From MED-G78 sp964343355 (GTDB taxonomy: Bacteria; Pseudomonadota; Gammaproteobacteria; Magnimaribacterales; D2472), in the NCBI GenBank assembly GCA_964343355.1, contig CAYFJC010000005.1, forward strand, positions 1 through 39,727: DNA of 39,727 nt, given 5' to 3'. The notes beneath the pieces were generated by a model. It was not told the DNA's origin. It searched no databases and saw only the letters and a program-made list of their open reading frames with translations. Positions 15,570 through 24,140 of this stretch are shown one piece after another. The number at the start of each line of letters is the position of its first letter. Position 1 is the first letter of the stretch. A program made the position numbers and the translations under genes.

Positions 15570-17204
15570 ATGGCCATAAATTACTCTTTAAGACACTTTG
15601 CAACAATATTTGAGCAAAATTCAGACCTCCTTCCAAATAACCCAGCTGCAATTTGCGGAGAATCTTTGCTAACCTGGAGAGAGTATGATGAAGAAGCTTC
15701 TAAGGTAGCTCAGTTTTTAACTGATCAGGGTTTGGGTGAAAATTCTAAAGTTGGATTATATCTTCATAATTCAAATGAATATCTTGTAGCCCACTTTGCT
15801 GCATTCAAGATAATGGGTGTTCCTATAAATGTTAATTATAGATATCAATCCAATGAACTTATTTACTTGCTTGATAATTCGGATTCAGAAGCTGTTTTTT
15901 ATCAAGGCTGTTATGCGAATCAGATTAAAAAGATAAGAGATGATTTGCCAAAAGTAAAAGCTTGGATACAACTTGAAGACTCAACTCCTCTTCTTGAAGG
16001 ATCTCATGCTTATAGCGAAATTGTTAGATCAACTTCTCCTATGCCTAGAATAGATAGAAATGAAGATAATATTTATATGCTATATACAGGCGGTACAACT
16101 GGCATGCCAAAAGGTGTTATGTATACCCATGGGGGCTTTGTTACATCCATGCTTAAAACATTAAAAGGAATGGGGATTGATGTGCCTGATGAGTTAGCAG
16201 ATCTTAAAGATACAATTCTTAATCTGGATGAAAATGGTGAGCTAGCTAAAAGCTTAGTTGCTTGCCCTCTTATGCATGGAACCGGAATGTGGCTTGGTGG
16301 ATTTCTTGCACACTTATTGGGAGGTTGTGTTGTAACTACTCCTAACTTGGGTCTTGATACTAAATTGTTATGGGAAGAAGTCGATAGAGTTGGTGTAACT
16401 AATATTATTATAGTTGGTGATTCTTTTGCTAAACCTATGGTAAAAGAACTTGATAGGGCTGTTGCTGAAAACAAGCCTTATAACTTGAGCACACTTAAAT
16501 TAATCTATTCAAGTGGGGTCATGTTTAGTGCAGATGTGAAAGCTTCATTATTAGAGCATCATGATATGGTTTTAATGGATGCTATGGGTTCAAGTGAAGG
16601 TGGAATGGGCTCATCAGTTACTACTCGTGAAGATGGATCTGCTACTGCTAAGTTTAGACTTAATCCTGGTGTTGTTGTTGTTAGTGATGAAGGTGAAGAA
16701 GTGCTTCCAGGCTCTGGTGTCAGAGGTCTTATAGGCACAAGTGGCTTAGTACCAGATGGTTACTATAAGGACAAGGAAAAATCAGATGCTACCTTTAAAG
16801 AGTTCAATGGGACTAGGTATTCCTTTCCAGGAGATTATGCTTTAGTTGAAATAGATGGAACCATTACCCTTTTAGGTCGTGGAAGTAATTGTATTAATTC
16901 TGCAGGTGAAAAAATATATCCAGAAGAAGTGGAAGAAGCTTTAAAGCTAAATATAAATGTCTATGACTCTCTAGTTGTTGGGTTACCCGATGAAAGATTT
17001 GGAAATAAAGTAGTAGGAGTTGTCTCGCTTGCTGAGGATTGTGAGATTAACGAAGCAGACCTTATTAGTTCTACTCGAGAACATCTATCTGGATATAAAT
17101 TACCAAAATCAATTATATTTGTTCCAGAAGTTATGCGAGCGCCAAATGGAAAAGCTGATTATAAGTGGGCTAAAAAAACAGCTGAAGATGCACTAGTATC
17201 ATGA
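15570..17204 (+). CDS. Acyl-CoA synthetase (FadD-like, AMP-forming)
   Basis: It is the second AMP-dependent acyl-CoA ligase, 544 residues, distinct from its divergent neighbour. Motifs: P-loop MLYTGGTTGMPKGVMYTH near 170-187, ACPLMHGTGMWLGGF near 233, MGSSEGGMG in place of the usual YGxTE, PGDYALVE for the GD motif, GRGSNCINSAGEKIYPEEVEEAL, and the C-terminal catalytic lysine in PNGKADYKWAKK. The TGGTTG loop and the GSSEGG variant resemble mycobacterial FadD17/FadD19-type ligases acting on branched or steroid side chains, a tentative comparison from memory. ATG follows AAAGGAAACAC. It overlaps the ggt start by 4 bp (ATGA), so the two are probably coupled. Confidence 0.88.
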   Translation: MAINYSLRHFATIFEQNSDLLPNNPAAICGESLLTWREYDEEASKVAQFLTDQGLGENSKVGLYLHNSNEYLVAHFAAFKIMGVPINVNYRYQSNELIYLLDNSDSEAVFYQGCYANQIKKIRDDLPKVKAWIQLEDSTPLLEGSHAYSEIVRSTSPMPRIDRNEDNIYMLYTGGTTGMPKGVMYTHGGFVTSMLKTLKGMGIDVPDELADLKDTILNLDENGELAKSLVACPLMHGTGMWLGGFLAHLLGGCVVTTPNLGLDTKLLWEEVDRVGVTNIIIVGDSFAKPMVKELDRAVAENKPYNLSTLKLIYSSGVMFSADVKASLLEHHDMVLMDAMGSSEGGMGSSVTTREDGSATAKFRLNPGVVVVSDEGEEVLPGSGVRGLIGTSGLVPDGYYKDKEKSDATFKEFNGTRYSFPGDYALVEIDGTITLLGRGSNCINSAGEKIYPEEVEEALKLNINVYDSLVVGLPDERFGNKVVGVVSLAEDCEINEADLISSTREHLSGYKLPKSIIFVPEVMRAPNGKADYKWAKKTAEDALVS

Positions 17205-18928
17205 TTAAAAACTTAAAATTTTTAATTATCATCACATGCGCTTTTTCATATAACCTAAATGCACAAAACCTAGTATTAAATCCAAGTTCAATTACTCATC
17301 CAGTTTTAGCAAGTAAGGGTATGGTAGCTACTCAGCACTATCTAGCATCCAAAGTTGGTGAAGATATTTTAAGCCAAGGTGGAAATGCATATGATGCAGC
17401 AGTAGCAGTTGGATTCGCTTTAGCTGTAGTACTTCCAAGAGCAGGCAATATCGGTGGTGGTGGATTTATGGTCATGCACGATGCATCATCTAAAGAAAAC
17501 TTTTCAATTGACTATAGAGAAAAAGCTCCACTTAAAGCATCAAGAGATATGTATTTAAATGCTGATGGCACAGTTAATTCACTAAGATCGACTATAGGCT
17601 ACCTTGCAATAGGAGTTCCTGGTTCTGTTTACGGAATGTGGGAAGTTCATCAAAAGTTTGGTTCAATGACATGGGAAGAATTACTTCAACCTGCAATTAA
17701 ATTAGCTAACGATGGGTTTGTTATGTCGCCTTATATGACAATGACTCTTAATAGAGTTCATAAAAAACTTTCCCAATTTTCAACTACAGAATCTATTTTT
17801 TATAAAAACTATCCTATTGAATTTAATACTTCACTTACTCAGCCTGATTTGGCAAGAACTCTTACTCTTATTGCCCAAAATGGGGTGGCTGGATTTTATG
17901 AAGGTGAGGTTGCAGACAAAATTGTAGATGCTATGGAAAAAAATGGTGGTTTGATTTCTCATCGTGATTTAAAAAAATATAGGCCAAGCTGGAGAAAGCC
18001 TTTAAGCTCGAAATATAAAGGAATGGATATTATAACTATGGGTCCACCTTCGTCAGGTGGTATTCATTTAATTCAAATGTTAAATATCCTAGAAAATCAT
18101 GATCTTCAGGCTTATGGTCATAATAATCCACGATATGTATCTTTATTAGCTGAAGTTATGAAATATGCATATGCAGACAGATCTAAATATTTAGGTGATC
18201 CAGATTTTTTTGAAGTTCCAATTGATGAACTTACCAGCAAAGGGTATGCAAAAAAAATAAATCAGAAACTTAAGCTCTTCAAATTCATGACGCCACCGCC
18301 CTCTCCGTCAACATCAATTGAGCCTGGTGAATATATGAGAAAAGAAAGTATAGAGACTACCCATTACTCAATTGCAGACCAGTATGGAAATATTATATCT
18401 AATACCTATACGCTAAATTCGTCTTTTGGTTCTGGAGTTACTATTGAGGGAACTGGTATCTTGATGAATAATGAAATGGATGATTTTTCCTCCTCACCCG
18501 GCACACCCAATCAATTTGGTTTGCTTGGCGGAGAAGCAAATAAAATTGTTCCTGAAAAAAGACCACTTAGTTCAATGACCCCAACTATAGTATTAAAGGA
18601 TGATTTACCTTACTTTGCTACGGGATCACCTGGAGGCTCAAGAATTATTACTAGTGTTCTGCAATCAATTTTAAATATTGTAGATTTTGAATTAGAAGTT
18701 TCAGATGCTATTTTGGCCCCAAGGGTTCATCATCAATGGTATCCAGATATCCTTCAGCTAGAAAAGTCTTATAATTCTCAACATGCAGAAACTTTAGCTA
18801 AAAAGGGTTACGAGGTTTTGATGATAAACCCGGCAACAGCTTTGCAGATTGTTATGATTAAGAATAATTTTTACTATGGATTTGGTGATACAAGAAGACC
18901 AGACTCATTAGCAATTGGAGTAAATTAA
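17201..18928 (+). CDS. ggt: Gamma-glutamyltransferase (periplasmic)
   Basis: GGT cleaves gamma-glutamyl bonds such as those of glutathione and transfers the glutamyl group to water or an acceptor. The 575-residue precursor has a signal peptide (to about residue 21, SYNLNAQ), the family block GGNAYDAAVAVGFALAVVLPRAGNIGGGGFM and the autoprocessing site ETTHYSI with the nucleophile Thr at about 386. After this come TYTLNSSFGSG and RPLSSMTPTIV of the small subunit, and the oxyanion-region SPGGSRI. Length is normal. It overlaps the acyl-CoA synthetase by 4 bp and is followed directly by a 28-residue membrane peptide gene. Why an acyl-CoA ligase is paired with ggt is not clear. Confidence 0.93.
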   Translation: MIKNLKFLIIITCAFSYNLNAQNLVLNPSSITHPVLASKGMVATQHYLASKVGEDILSQGGNAYDAAVAVGFALAVVLPRAGNIGGGGFMVMHDASSKENFSIDYREKAPLKASRDMYLNADGTVNSLRSTIGYLAIGVPGSVYGMWEVHQKFGSMTWEELLQPAIKLANDGFVMSPYMTMTLNRVHKKLSQFSTTESIFYKNYPIEFNTSLTQPDLARTLTLIAQNGVAGFYEGEVADKIVDAMEKNGGLISHRDLKKYRPSWRKPLSSKYKGMDIITMGPPSSGGIHLIQMLNILENHDLQAYGHNNPRYVSLLAEVMKYAYADRSKYLGDPDFFEVPIDELTSKGYAKKINQKLKLFKFMTPPPSPSTSIEPGEYMRKESIETTHYSIADQYGNIISNTYTLNSSFGSGVTIEGTGILMNNEMDDFSSSPGTPNQFGLLGGEANKIVPEKRPLSSMTPTIVLKDDLPYFATGSPGGSRIITSVLQSILNIVDFELEVSDAILAPRVHHQWYPDILQLEKSYNSQHAETLAKKGYEVLMINPATALQIVMIKNNFYYGFGDTRRPDSLAIGVN

Positions 18929-19015
18929 ATGTTAGATAAATTACTAGTAATAAGTGCTTATGCAATTCCAGCTATTTTACTTTTACTTTTCTGTCTTAAA
19001 ATATCAAAAAAATAG
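18929..19015 (+). CDS. Small single-pass membrane peptide (28 residues)
   Basis: The ATG immediately follows the ggt stop codon, and GGAG lies 8 nt upstream at the end of ggt, a good Shine-Dalgarno in the right place. The product begins MLDKLLVISAYAIPAILLLL and ends CLKISKK. It has one hydrophobic helix of about 20 residues with a short N-terminus and basic C-terminal tail, consistent with an inner-membrane peptide with its C-terminus in the cytoplasm. It ends 18 bp before the prepilin peptidase gene. I recognise no family. It may be an accessory peptide of the peptidase or of an unrelated membrane complex. Confidence 0.6.
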   Translation: MLDKLLVISAYAIPAILLLLFCLKISKK

Positions 19016-19033
19016 TATTTCTTATAAAGACTA

Positions 19034-19780
19034 ATGGTTGAGTTATTGTTAATGGGTCTATTTGGTGCATGTATAGGTAGCTTTTCATCGATGTTGCTCT
19101 ATAGATTACCAGAGATGAAAGATGATGACTCGTTAACTTTGTTCAGCCCAAGATCGCATTGCGCAAAGTGTAAATCTCCCTTAAATACATGGATGTTAAT
19201 TCCAGTTCTTAGCTTTATATTTTTAAGAGGCAAATGCTCTTTTTGTAAAAAGAAAATTGGCTCTAACTATCTTATAAATGAATTAATTCATATATTTATT
19301 ATTATTTTAATAGCTCTAAACATTGGGATTTCTTTCAGTGGGTTTATTTACTATCTAATCTTCTCTATATTTTATATCTTATTTATTTTAGATCTGAAAT
19401 ATTTATATCTTCCCATTTATTTAAATATAAGTTTAATTTTAATCGGACTTTCGGCAAATATATGTTTTGATTTATTCACATCACCACAGGAGTCGTTACT
19501 TGGTGCCTTGGCTGGATTTTTATCATTATGGATAATTAATGCTGTATTTAAATACTTTAGATCCAAAGATGGTATTGGTGGTGGTGATTTTATATTGCTA
19601 GGTGGATTAGGCAGTATTTTTGGCATAGTCAGTCTGGGCCCGATAGTTCTTTTAGGCTCGAGTTGCTCAATATTAATTTATGCATTAAGTGATAAATCAA
19701 AAAGAGAAGAAATCCCCTTAGGATCAGGCCTTATTTTTGGAGCAACTATATATTATTTAATTAAAACTCTTTTTATTTAA
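19034..19780 (+). CDS. pilD: Prepilin peptidase / N-methyltransferase (GspO/PilD)
   Basis: This inner-membrane aspartic protease cleaves and N-methylates prepilins and pseudopilins, here most likely GspG, H, I, J and K. The 248-residue protein starts with LLLMGLFGACIGSFSSMLLYRLP and has the zinc-binding double CxxC (CAKC near residue 39 and CSFC near 65) of the methyltransferase domain. The catalytic aspartates lie in FILDLKYLYLP and GIGGGDFILLGGLG (GxGD motif), with about seven membrane segments. It lies outside the gsp operon, after ggt and the small membrane peptide. As the only prepilin peptidase in the window it may also serve type IV pili elsewhere. Confidence 0.95.
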   Translation: MVELLLMGLFGACIGSFSSMLLYRLPEMKDDDSLTLFSPRSHCAKCKSPLNTWMLIPVLSFIFLRGKCSFCKKKIGSNYLINELIHIFIIILIALNIGISFSGFIYYLIFSIFYILFILDLKYLYLPIYLNISLILIGLSANICFDLFTSPQESLLGALAGFLSLWIINAVFKYFRSKDGIGGGDFILLGGLGSIFGIVSLGPIVLLGSSCSILIYALSDKSKREEIPLGSGLIFGATIYYLIKTLFI

Positions 19781-19882
19781 ATAATTTCATAAAAATAGAA
19801 CTTTTATAATATAGCTCTGTCTATATATATGTTGGTATTGTTATCTCCTCTTATATGTTGATAAGTTTCCCCTTTAGCCAAC

Positions 19883-19909
19883 AAAAAGCGGGCTTTAAGC
19901 CCGCTTTTT
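19883..19909. terminator. Bidirectional intrinsic terminator
   Basis: AAAAAGCGGGC-TTTAA-GCCCGCTTTTT forms an 11 bp stem with a GC core, flanked by A and T tracts on both sides. It therefore works for pilD on the plus strand and for the secreted protein gene converging from the minus strand. The 100 bp between pilD and this hairpin holds no recognisable gene. Confidence 0.9.
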
Positions 19910-19928
19910 ATTTGGAGTTAAAAGAAGG

Positions 19929-20624
19929 CTATTTCAAATCAACTCGAACTAATAAATCATCTGAGTGACTAATAACATGCATATTCTTATCGCCCATTTT
20001 TTCACCAATGATTGCATAGATTTTATTAGCTTTATCAGCAAAATCTTTATAGTCATCAAATCCACAGCTCATATACCAAGCATTTTCTGGTCCCCACTGA
20101 TGATCATATAGATTACAAGCACCAAATGCTTCTAGAAAATGATCAAATAAACCTTTAGCTTCTGCAGCAGCTTCGTTCAATGTTAGTGTTGTCATATCAA
20201 AATTCCATCTCATATTTAGAATATAATTTGGAGCTGTAGTCATATGTTTCTCAACTATTGCAACGATGTGATCAGTATGTGAATCAAAGTTTTGTTTCTC
20301 ATTTAAATTAGGCTCTTCATTATCCATAATTTCAGCCAATTGATATAAATCATCAAAGTAACAAAAAGTATAAAAACCTCTCATTTCACCAAATTCATGT
20401 CTATAAAGTCCACATGCATTAAAGCCAGCTTTCATTTGATCTTTCTGATATTGAATGAGCTCTCTTTGCAAAGGCGCGTAAGCACTTCCTTTAGCCAGTC
20501 CATAGGTTGAAAGTAATGCAGAATTATTAACCTTGACTGAGGCTGCCTCTTCTGATTTTTCATGATGCATCGCAAAACTCATTGAGCCGAATACCAGAAG
20601 CGTTGTAAATATAATATTTTTCAT
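19929..20624 (-). CDS. Secreted protein with a duplicated Cys-containing domain, unknown function
   Basis: I do not recognise a named family. The 231-residue precursor has a signal peptide (MKNIIFTTLLVFGSMSFA) and a mature part rich in His and acidic residues. Two homologous copies are visible: residues about 68-92 (FNACGLYRHEFGEMRGFYTFC then FDDL) and about 167-191 (FGACNLYDHQWGPENAWYMSC then FDDY). Each has two Cys 17 residues apart, suggesting one disulfide per copy. The layout recalls a tandem dimeric alpha/beta-barrel (ABM/NIPSNAP-like) protein, but that is a guess. Start: ATG with AAAGGAG at correct spacing. It has its own promoter and a strong shared terminator. Confidence 0.75.
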   Translation of the reverse strand: MKNIIFTTLLVFGSMSFAMHHEKSEEAASVKVNNSALLSTYGLAKGSAYAPLQRELIQYQKDQMKAGFNACGLYRHEFGEMRGFYTFCYFDDLYQLAEIMDNEEPNLNEKQNFDSHTDHIVAIVEKHMTTAPNYILNMRWNFDMTTLTLNEAAAEAKGLFDHFLEAFGACNLYDHQWGPENAWYMSCGFDDYKDFADKANKIYAIIGEKMGDKNMHVISHSDDLLVRVDLK

Positions 20625-20670
20625 TTGTTCTCCTTTAATTTATGTACAAGAATACCAGTTTACCTTATCC

Positions 20671-20700
20671 AATATAAACAGTTAAAAATTAGACATGCAA
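20671..20700 (-). promoter_or_regulatory. Candidate promoter for the duplicated-domain secreted protein
   Basis: On the minus strand TTGCAT (20700-20695), an 18 nt spacer and TATATT (20676-20671, 5/6 match to the -10). It would give a leader of about 40 nt ending in AAAGGAGAACAA before the ATG at 20624. Confidence 0.4.
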
Positions 20701-20743
20701 AAGAAAATGATAGATTTGAAGGATAAATTTTATGAAAGAAACC

Positions 20744-20818
20744 TGGAGCGGGTAGAGAGGATCGAACTCTCATCAAAAGGTTGGAAACCTCTTATAATAG
20801 CCATTATACGATACCCGC
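20744..20818 (-). tRNA. tRNA-Gly (UCC)
   Basis: The minus strand from 20818 reads GCGGGTATCGTATAATGGCT with a D-arm, an anticodon stem AGAGG/CCTTT around loop TTTCCAA (anticodon TCC), a T-arm GAGAGTTCGATCCTCTC, an acceptor strand TACCCGC, and an encoded TCCA 3' end at 20744. It is very close to E. coli tRNA-Gly(UCC) in layout. It decodes GGA and GGG. Confidence 0.96.
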
Positions 20819-20828
20819 GTGGGAAGAA

Positions 20829-20834
20829 ATTATA
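20829..20834 (-). promoter_or_regulatory. -10 box of the tRNA-Gly gene
   Basis: A perfect TATAAT on the minus strand ends 10 bp before the tRNA 5' end, placing the start point about 4 nt before the mature tRNA. The -35 region (TTCTGT, about 17 bp upstream) is a poor match. Confidence 0.55.
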
Positions 20835-20893
20835 AAGCAATTAGATATTAAACAGAAGGAGAAAAAGCCAATAAGATTAGCCACATAGCTATT

Positions 20894-21628
20894 TTAGAGA
20901 ACTTTATATCCTTTATAAGAAATTGATGACTCGCAGGTTGAATGTAGATTAAAAGCTTCTTGTATTTTTATAGAATCTTCTTCCTCTAGCCAGCCTTTAT
21001 AAAGAATATCTTTATCTTCAATTGAACCTAAATAATTAATCCAAATGAAATTCGGACTTGCTTCATTTGCTTGCTGAAACTTAGCAAAGTATGCAACACC
21101 CTTTTTACGTATAAGATTTAAAAAACTATCAACTTCAATTGCGAAAGTTCCAAAGTTAAATCCGTCGTTAAATGTACAATTGAGAACTTCAACTTCAAAT
21201 GAATCTAGATCTATAGATTTATTATCAATATAAAAATTAGAAGACAATATTGCATCATCATTTAAAGCACAATCCGCAATATTATCCATACCCTCTTCAT
21301 CTAAAAGAACAGTCATCAGAGAAGAATTAAAATTTATATCATTATCTAAATAAAGTAATGAAAAGTTACTAATATTTTCTTGATCATTAAAAAAAATCTC
21401 TAGACTTGCAGAAGGCAAAGTATTTCTAACTTTAACTACAAAACTAGGTATGAAGGCCTCTAAACTATTTAAAGAAGTGTCTTCTGATAAAACGCAATCA
21501 TACCTTGCTTGTGTCTGAGAAAAATTAGGTTTGATTAAAGAGCTAGATTTTTGATCTACAAAACTATTTTCTGAAGAGCAAGATATTAATATAAGTGTAA
21601 TTAAAAGTGATGTTATATATTTAAACAA
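20894..21628 (-). CDS. Putative lipoprotein, unknown function
   Basis: The 244-residue product has a lipoprotein signal: MFKYITSLLITLILISC with lipobox LISC at 14-17 and the modified Cys at 17, followed by SSENS (no Asp at +2, so outer-membrane sorting is expected). The mature part is acidic and includes NCTFNDGFNFGTFAIEVDSF and NFIWINYLGSIEDKDILY. Four further Cys could form disulfides. The start is TTG at 21628; no ATG is available near the signal. It is divergent from the PhoD-like phosphatase gene with 38 bp between. I cannot assign a family. Confidence 0.65.
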   Translation of the reverse strand: MFKYITSLLITLILISCSSENSFVDQKSSSLIKPNFSQTQARYDCVLSEDTSLNSLEAFIPSFVVKVRNTLPSASLEIFFNDQENISNFSLLYLDNDINFNSSLMTVLLDEEGMDNIADCALNDDAILSSNFYIDNKSIDLDSFEVEVLNCTFNDGFNFGTFAIEVDSFLNLIRKKGVAYFAKFQQANEASPNFIWINYLGSIEDKDILYKGWLEEEDSIKIQEAFNLHSTCESSISYKGYKVL

Positions 21629-21666
21629 ATGTTTTCAAAGTAATAGTTTGTTAAAATGATTTTACC

Positions 21667-22647
21667 ATGAAAAAAAATCTCTTTATTTCGGCTTTCTTCC
21701 TTCTTCTATTAACTGAGTCTTCTTCTGTCTTTTCTGATGAGCTAAGATTTGGACTTGGATCCTGTATCCATCAAGATGAACCTCAGCCTATCTGGAGCTC
21801 AGTTAAAAAAGATAACTTAGATGGATTTATTTTTCTTGGTGATAATGTCTATGGTGATTCAGCATCCTTAAAATTAAATAAAATGGCTAGGGCTTATACA
21901 AAGCAGAAAGAAAATTTTCCAACTTGGTTGATGGAAAAAGATATATTGGCTATCTGGGACGATCATGACTATGGGAAAAATGATGGTGGTGGAGAATATA
22001 AATTAAAGGAAGAAGCTCAAAAGCTATTTCTTGAATTTTGGGATATACCTTTAGATGATATTAGGCGATCAAGAGAAGGTATTTATTTTGACGTCATGAA
22101 AGAATTAGAAGATATGAAGGTTCATATTATTGGCCTTGATACTAGATACTTTAGATCAGAACTTAAGGGTCTTAAGTCTAACTATATAGATAATATAGAT
22201 GAGGATGCTTCGGTTCTAGGACAAGCTCAATGGAAATGGCTTGCTGATTCATTAAAAAAAGAGTCTGATCTTGTTGTCTTACTTACATCTATTCAGTTAT
22301 TAGCAACCGAGCATAGATTTGAGAAATGGAGCAATTTTTCATTAGAAAGACAAAGGTTTATAGATTTAATTGAATCATCAGGTAAGCAAGTGGTAGTAAT
22401 CTCAGGAGATAGGCATCGAGGGGGTATTTATCAATACAATGACATATATGAACTAACAGCATCTTCAATGAATAGGCCTGTTAAAGGCATTGAAACAGAT
22501 GCATTACTTATAGGAGAAACTCATTATGAAGAAAATTATGGGATTATTTCAATAAATACTGAAACTTCGCAGATTCAATTAGATTTAAAAGATAAAAATG
22601 GTGGGATCTTAGAGTCTGTATCCATACCCTTTTCTGGTTCACAATGA
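21667..22647 (+). CDS. PhoD-like metallophosphatase, exported
   Basis: Alkaline phosphatase D-type enzymes hydrolyse phosphomono- or diesters outside the cytoplasm with metal cofactors. The 326-residue precursor has a signal peptide (MKKNLFISAFFLLLLTESSSVFS) and the family motifs: FGLGSCIHQ near 28, FLGDNVYGD at 56-64, IWDDHDYGKND at 96-106, GLDTRYFRS, and the metal-binding ISGDRHRGG near 235, with ELTASSMNRP after it. It is shorter than Bacillus PhoD because it lacks the N-terminal Fn3-like domain, like other short PhoD relatives in marine bacteria. TAAAAT lies 9 bp before the ATG. No Pho box is seen. It overlaps the photolyase gene by 4 bp. Confidence 0.88.
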   Translation: MKKNLFISAFFLLLLTESSSVFSDELRFGLGSCIHQDEPQPIWSSVKKDNLDGFIFLGDNVYGDSASLKLNKMARAYTKQKENFPTWLMEKDILAIWDDHDYGKNDGGGEYKLKEEAQKLFLEFWDIPLDDIRRSREGIYFDVMKELEDMKVHIIGLDTRYFRSELKGLKSNYIDNIDEDASVLGQAQWKWLADSLKKESDLVVLLTSIQLLATEHRFEKWSNFSLERQRFIDLIESSGKQVVVISGDRHRGGIYQYNDIYELTASSMNRPVKGIETDALLIGETHYEENYGIISINTETSQIQLDLKDKNGGILESVSIPFSGSQ

Positions 22648-24140
22648 GTGCGCTCGGTATTATTTTTCCTGACCAGTTATCGAAAAATAATAAGGTATAT
22701 GAAATGCTTAAAAGTAATGATGATTTGTTGCTTTATGAGCCTATTGAATCTTTCTACAAACATAACCACCATAAACAAAAACTAGTATTTTTATTAGCAT
22801 CATTAAGAAATCTTAAAAAACCCTTAAGTGGTAAATTTAATATTATTCATGAGAAAATTAAGCCTAAAAAAACCACTTTTATAGGAACCTTTCTTAAAGA
22901 ATTATTTCTTAAGAAAGATTATGAAGAAATCTTTGTAACAAAGCCTGCCGATTACGAGACTTTATCCGAATTAATGTTTTTTGCACAAAGTCATGGTAAA
23001 TCACTCCATATTTTAGAAGATACAAAGTTTATATCTGAATCTGATGATTTTAAGTCATGGTCAGAAGGGAAAAAAAGTTTAGTTCAAGAGTTTTATTACA
23101 GGTGGTTGAGAAAAAAACATTCGATTTTAATGGAAGATGGCAAGCCTATTTCTGGTAAGTGGAATTTAGATAAAGAAAATAGAGCAGGAATTTCAAAACT
23201 CAAAGAAATACCTCCTGTAAGAGAAAAAAATTTAACAGATACTATAACTTTTGATTTGATGGTTGAGGTTGAAGAAGTCTTTCCAAGATCTCCTGGAGAG
23301 TTAGAGAATTTTAACTGGGCAGTAACACATGATGATGCTTGGCGAAACTTGCTAGACTTTTTAGACAGATATCTTTTCAATTATGGAACTTTTCAAGATG
23401 CTATAAATAAAGAAGATCCTTTCCTTTATCACTCATTACTCTCACCCTATCTAAATAATGGTTTGCTAGATCCTATGGACTGTATTCATGAGTGTGAAAA
23501 AAGATTCTTAGATCCTAGTTCCAATATCCCATTAAATTCTGCAGAGGGCTTTATTAGGCAGATATTAGGCTGGAGAGAGTTTATAAGAGGCGTTTATTGG
23601 GAAAATATACCCGAGTATAAAGATTTAAATTTCTGGGCTCATAAAAAGAAACTGAATTCAAATTGGTATGATGGTACGACTGGTATTCCACCTCTTGATG
23701 ATGCCATTAAGGAAACTATTCAATATGGATATACGCATCATATCAATAGATTAATGGTCATCTCCAACTTAATGAATCTTTCTAGAGTTAGTCCTCATAA
23801 TATCTATGATTGGTTTACTGAAATGTATGTAGATGCTCATGAGTGGGTAATGGTTCCTAATGTTTATGGAATGGGAACCTATGCAGATGGTGGTATTTTC
23901 TCTACAAAACCCTACATTTGTGGCTCAAGCTATATGCTTAGAATGTCTAACTATAAAAAGGGAGAATGGTGTGATGTTGTAGATGGTTTGTATTGGAAAT
24001 TTATAGAAGATAATATTAATTTCTTTAAGAAAAATCCAAGATTAGCTCTTATGCCTAAGGCGTTAGAAAAATTAAATAAAGATAGAAAAAAAATGATTTT
24101 TGAAAAAGCGAATGAATTTATTGAAAGAAATACAAATTAG
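22644..24140 (+). CDS. Photolyase/cryptochrome of the bacterial (6-4) photolyase (PhrB, FeS-BCP) family, Fe-S ligands largely missing
   Basis: This flavoprotein family uses blue light to repair (6-4) photoproducts. The 498-residue protein has an N-terminal Rossmann antenna domain (MSALGIIFPDQLS) and a helical FAD domain with GFIRQILGWREFIRGVYW near 302, HHINRLMVISNLMNLSRVSP near 365 and EWVMVPNVYGMGTYADGG near 400. Family members usually hold a 4Fe-4S cluster through four Cys (about 350, 438, 441 and 454 in PhrB, from memory). Here position 350 is Pro, NYKKGEWC replaces the usual YCxxC block and about 11 residues are deleted before LYW. Only C443 looks alignable; the other Cys are at 280, 284 and 426. 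It overlaps the PhoD-like gene by 4 bp. Confidence 0.88.
   Translation: MSALGIIFPDQLSKNNKVYEMLKSNDDLLLYEPIESFYKHNHHKQKLVFLLASLRNLKKPLSGKFNIIHEKIKPKKTTFIGTFLKELFLKKDYEEIFVTKPADYETLSELMFFAQSHGKSLHILEDTKFISESDDFKSWSEGKKSLVQEFYYRWLRKKHSILMEDGKPISGKWNLDKENRAGISKLKEIPPVREKNLTDTITFDLMVEVEEVFPRSPGELENFNWAVTHDDAWRNLLDFLDRYLFNYGTFQDAINKEDPFLYHSLLSPYLNNGLLDPMDCIHECEKRFLDPSSNIPLNSAEGFIRQILGWREFIRGVYWENIPEYKDLNFWAHKKKLNSNWYDGTTGIPPLDDAIKETIQYGYTHHINRLMVISNLMNLSRVSPHNIYDWFTEMYVDAHEWVMVPNVYGMGTYADGGIFSTKPYICGSSYMLRMSNYKKGEWCDVVDGLYWKFIEDNINFFKKNPRLALMPKALEKLNKDRKKMIFEKANEFIERNTN

Noticed and set aside
16073..16474. 133-codon minus-strand frame inside the acyl-CoA synthetase
   Set aside because: It lies wholly antisense to conserved ANL-superfamily motifs and has no recognisable features.
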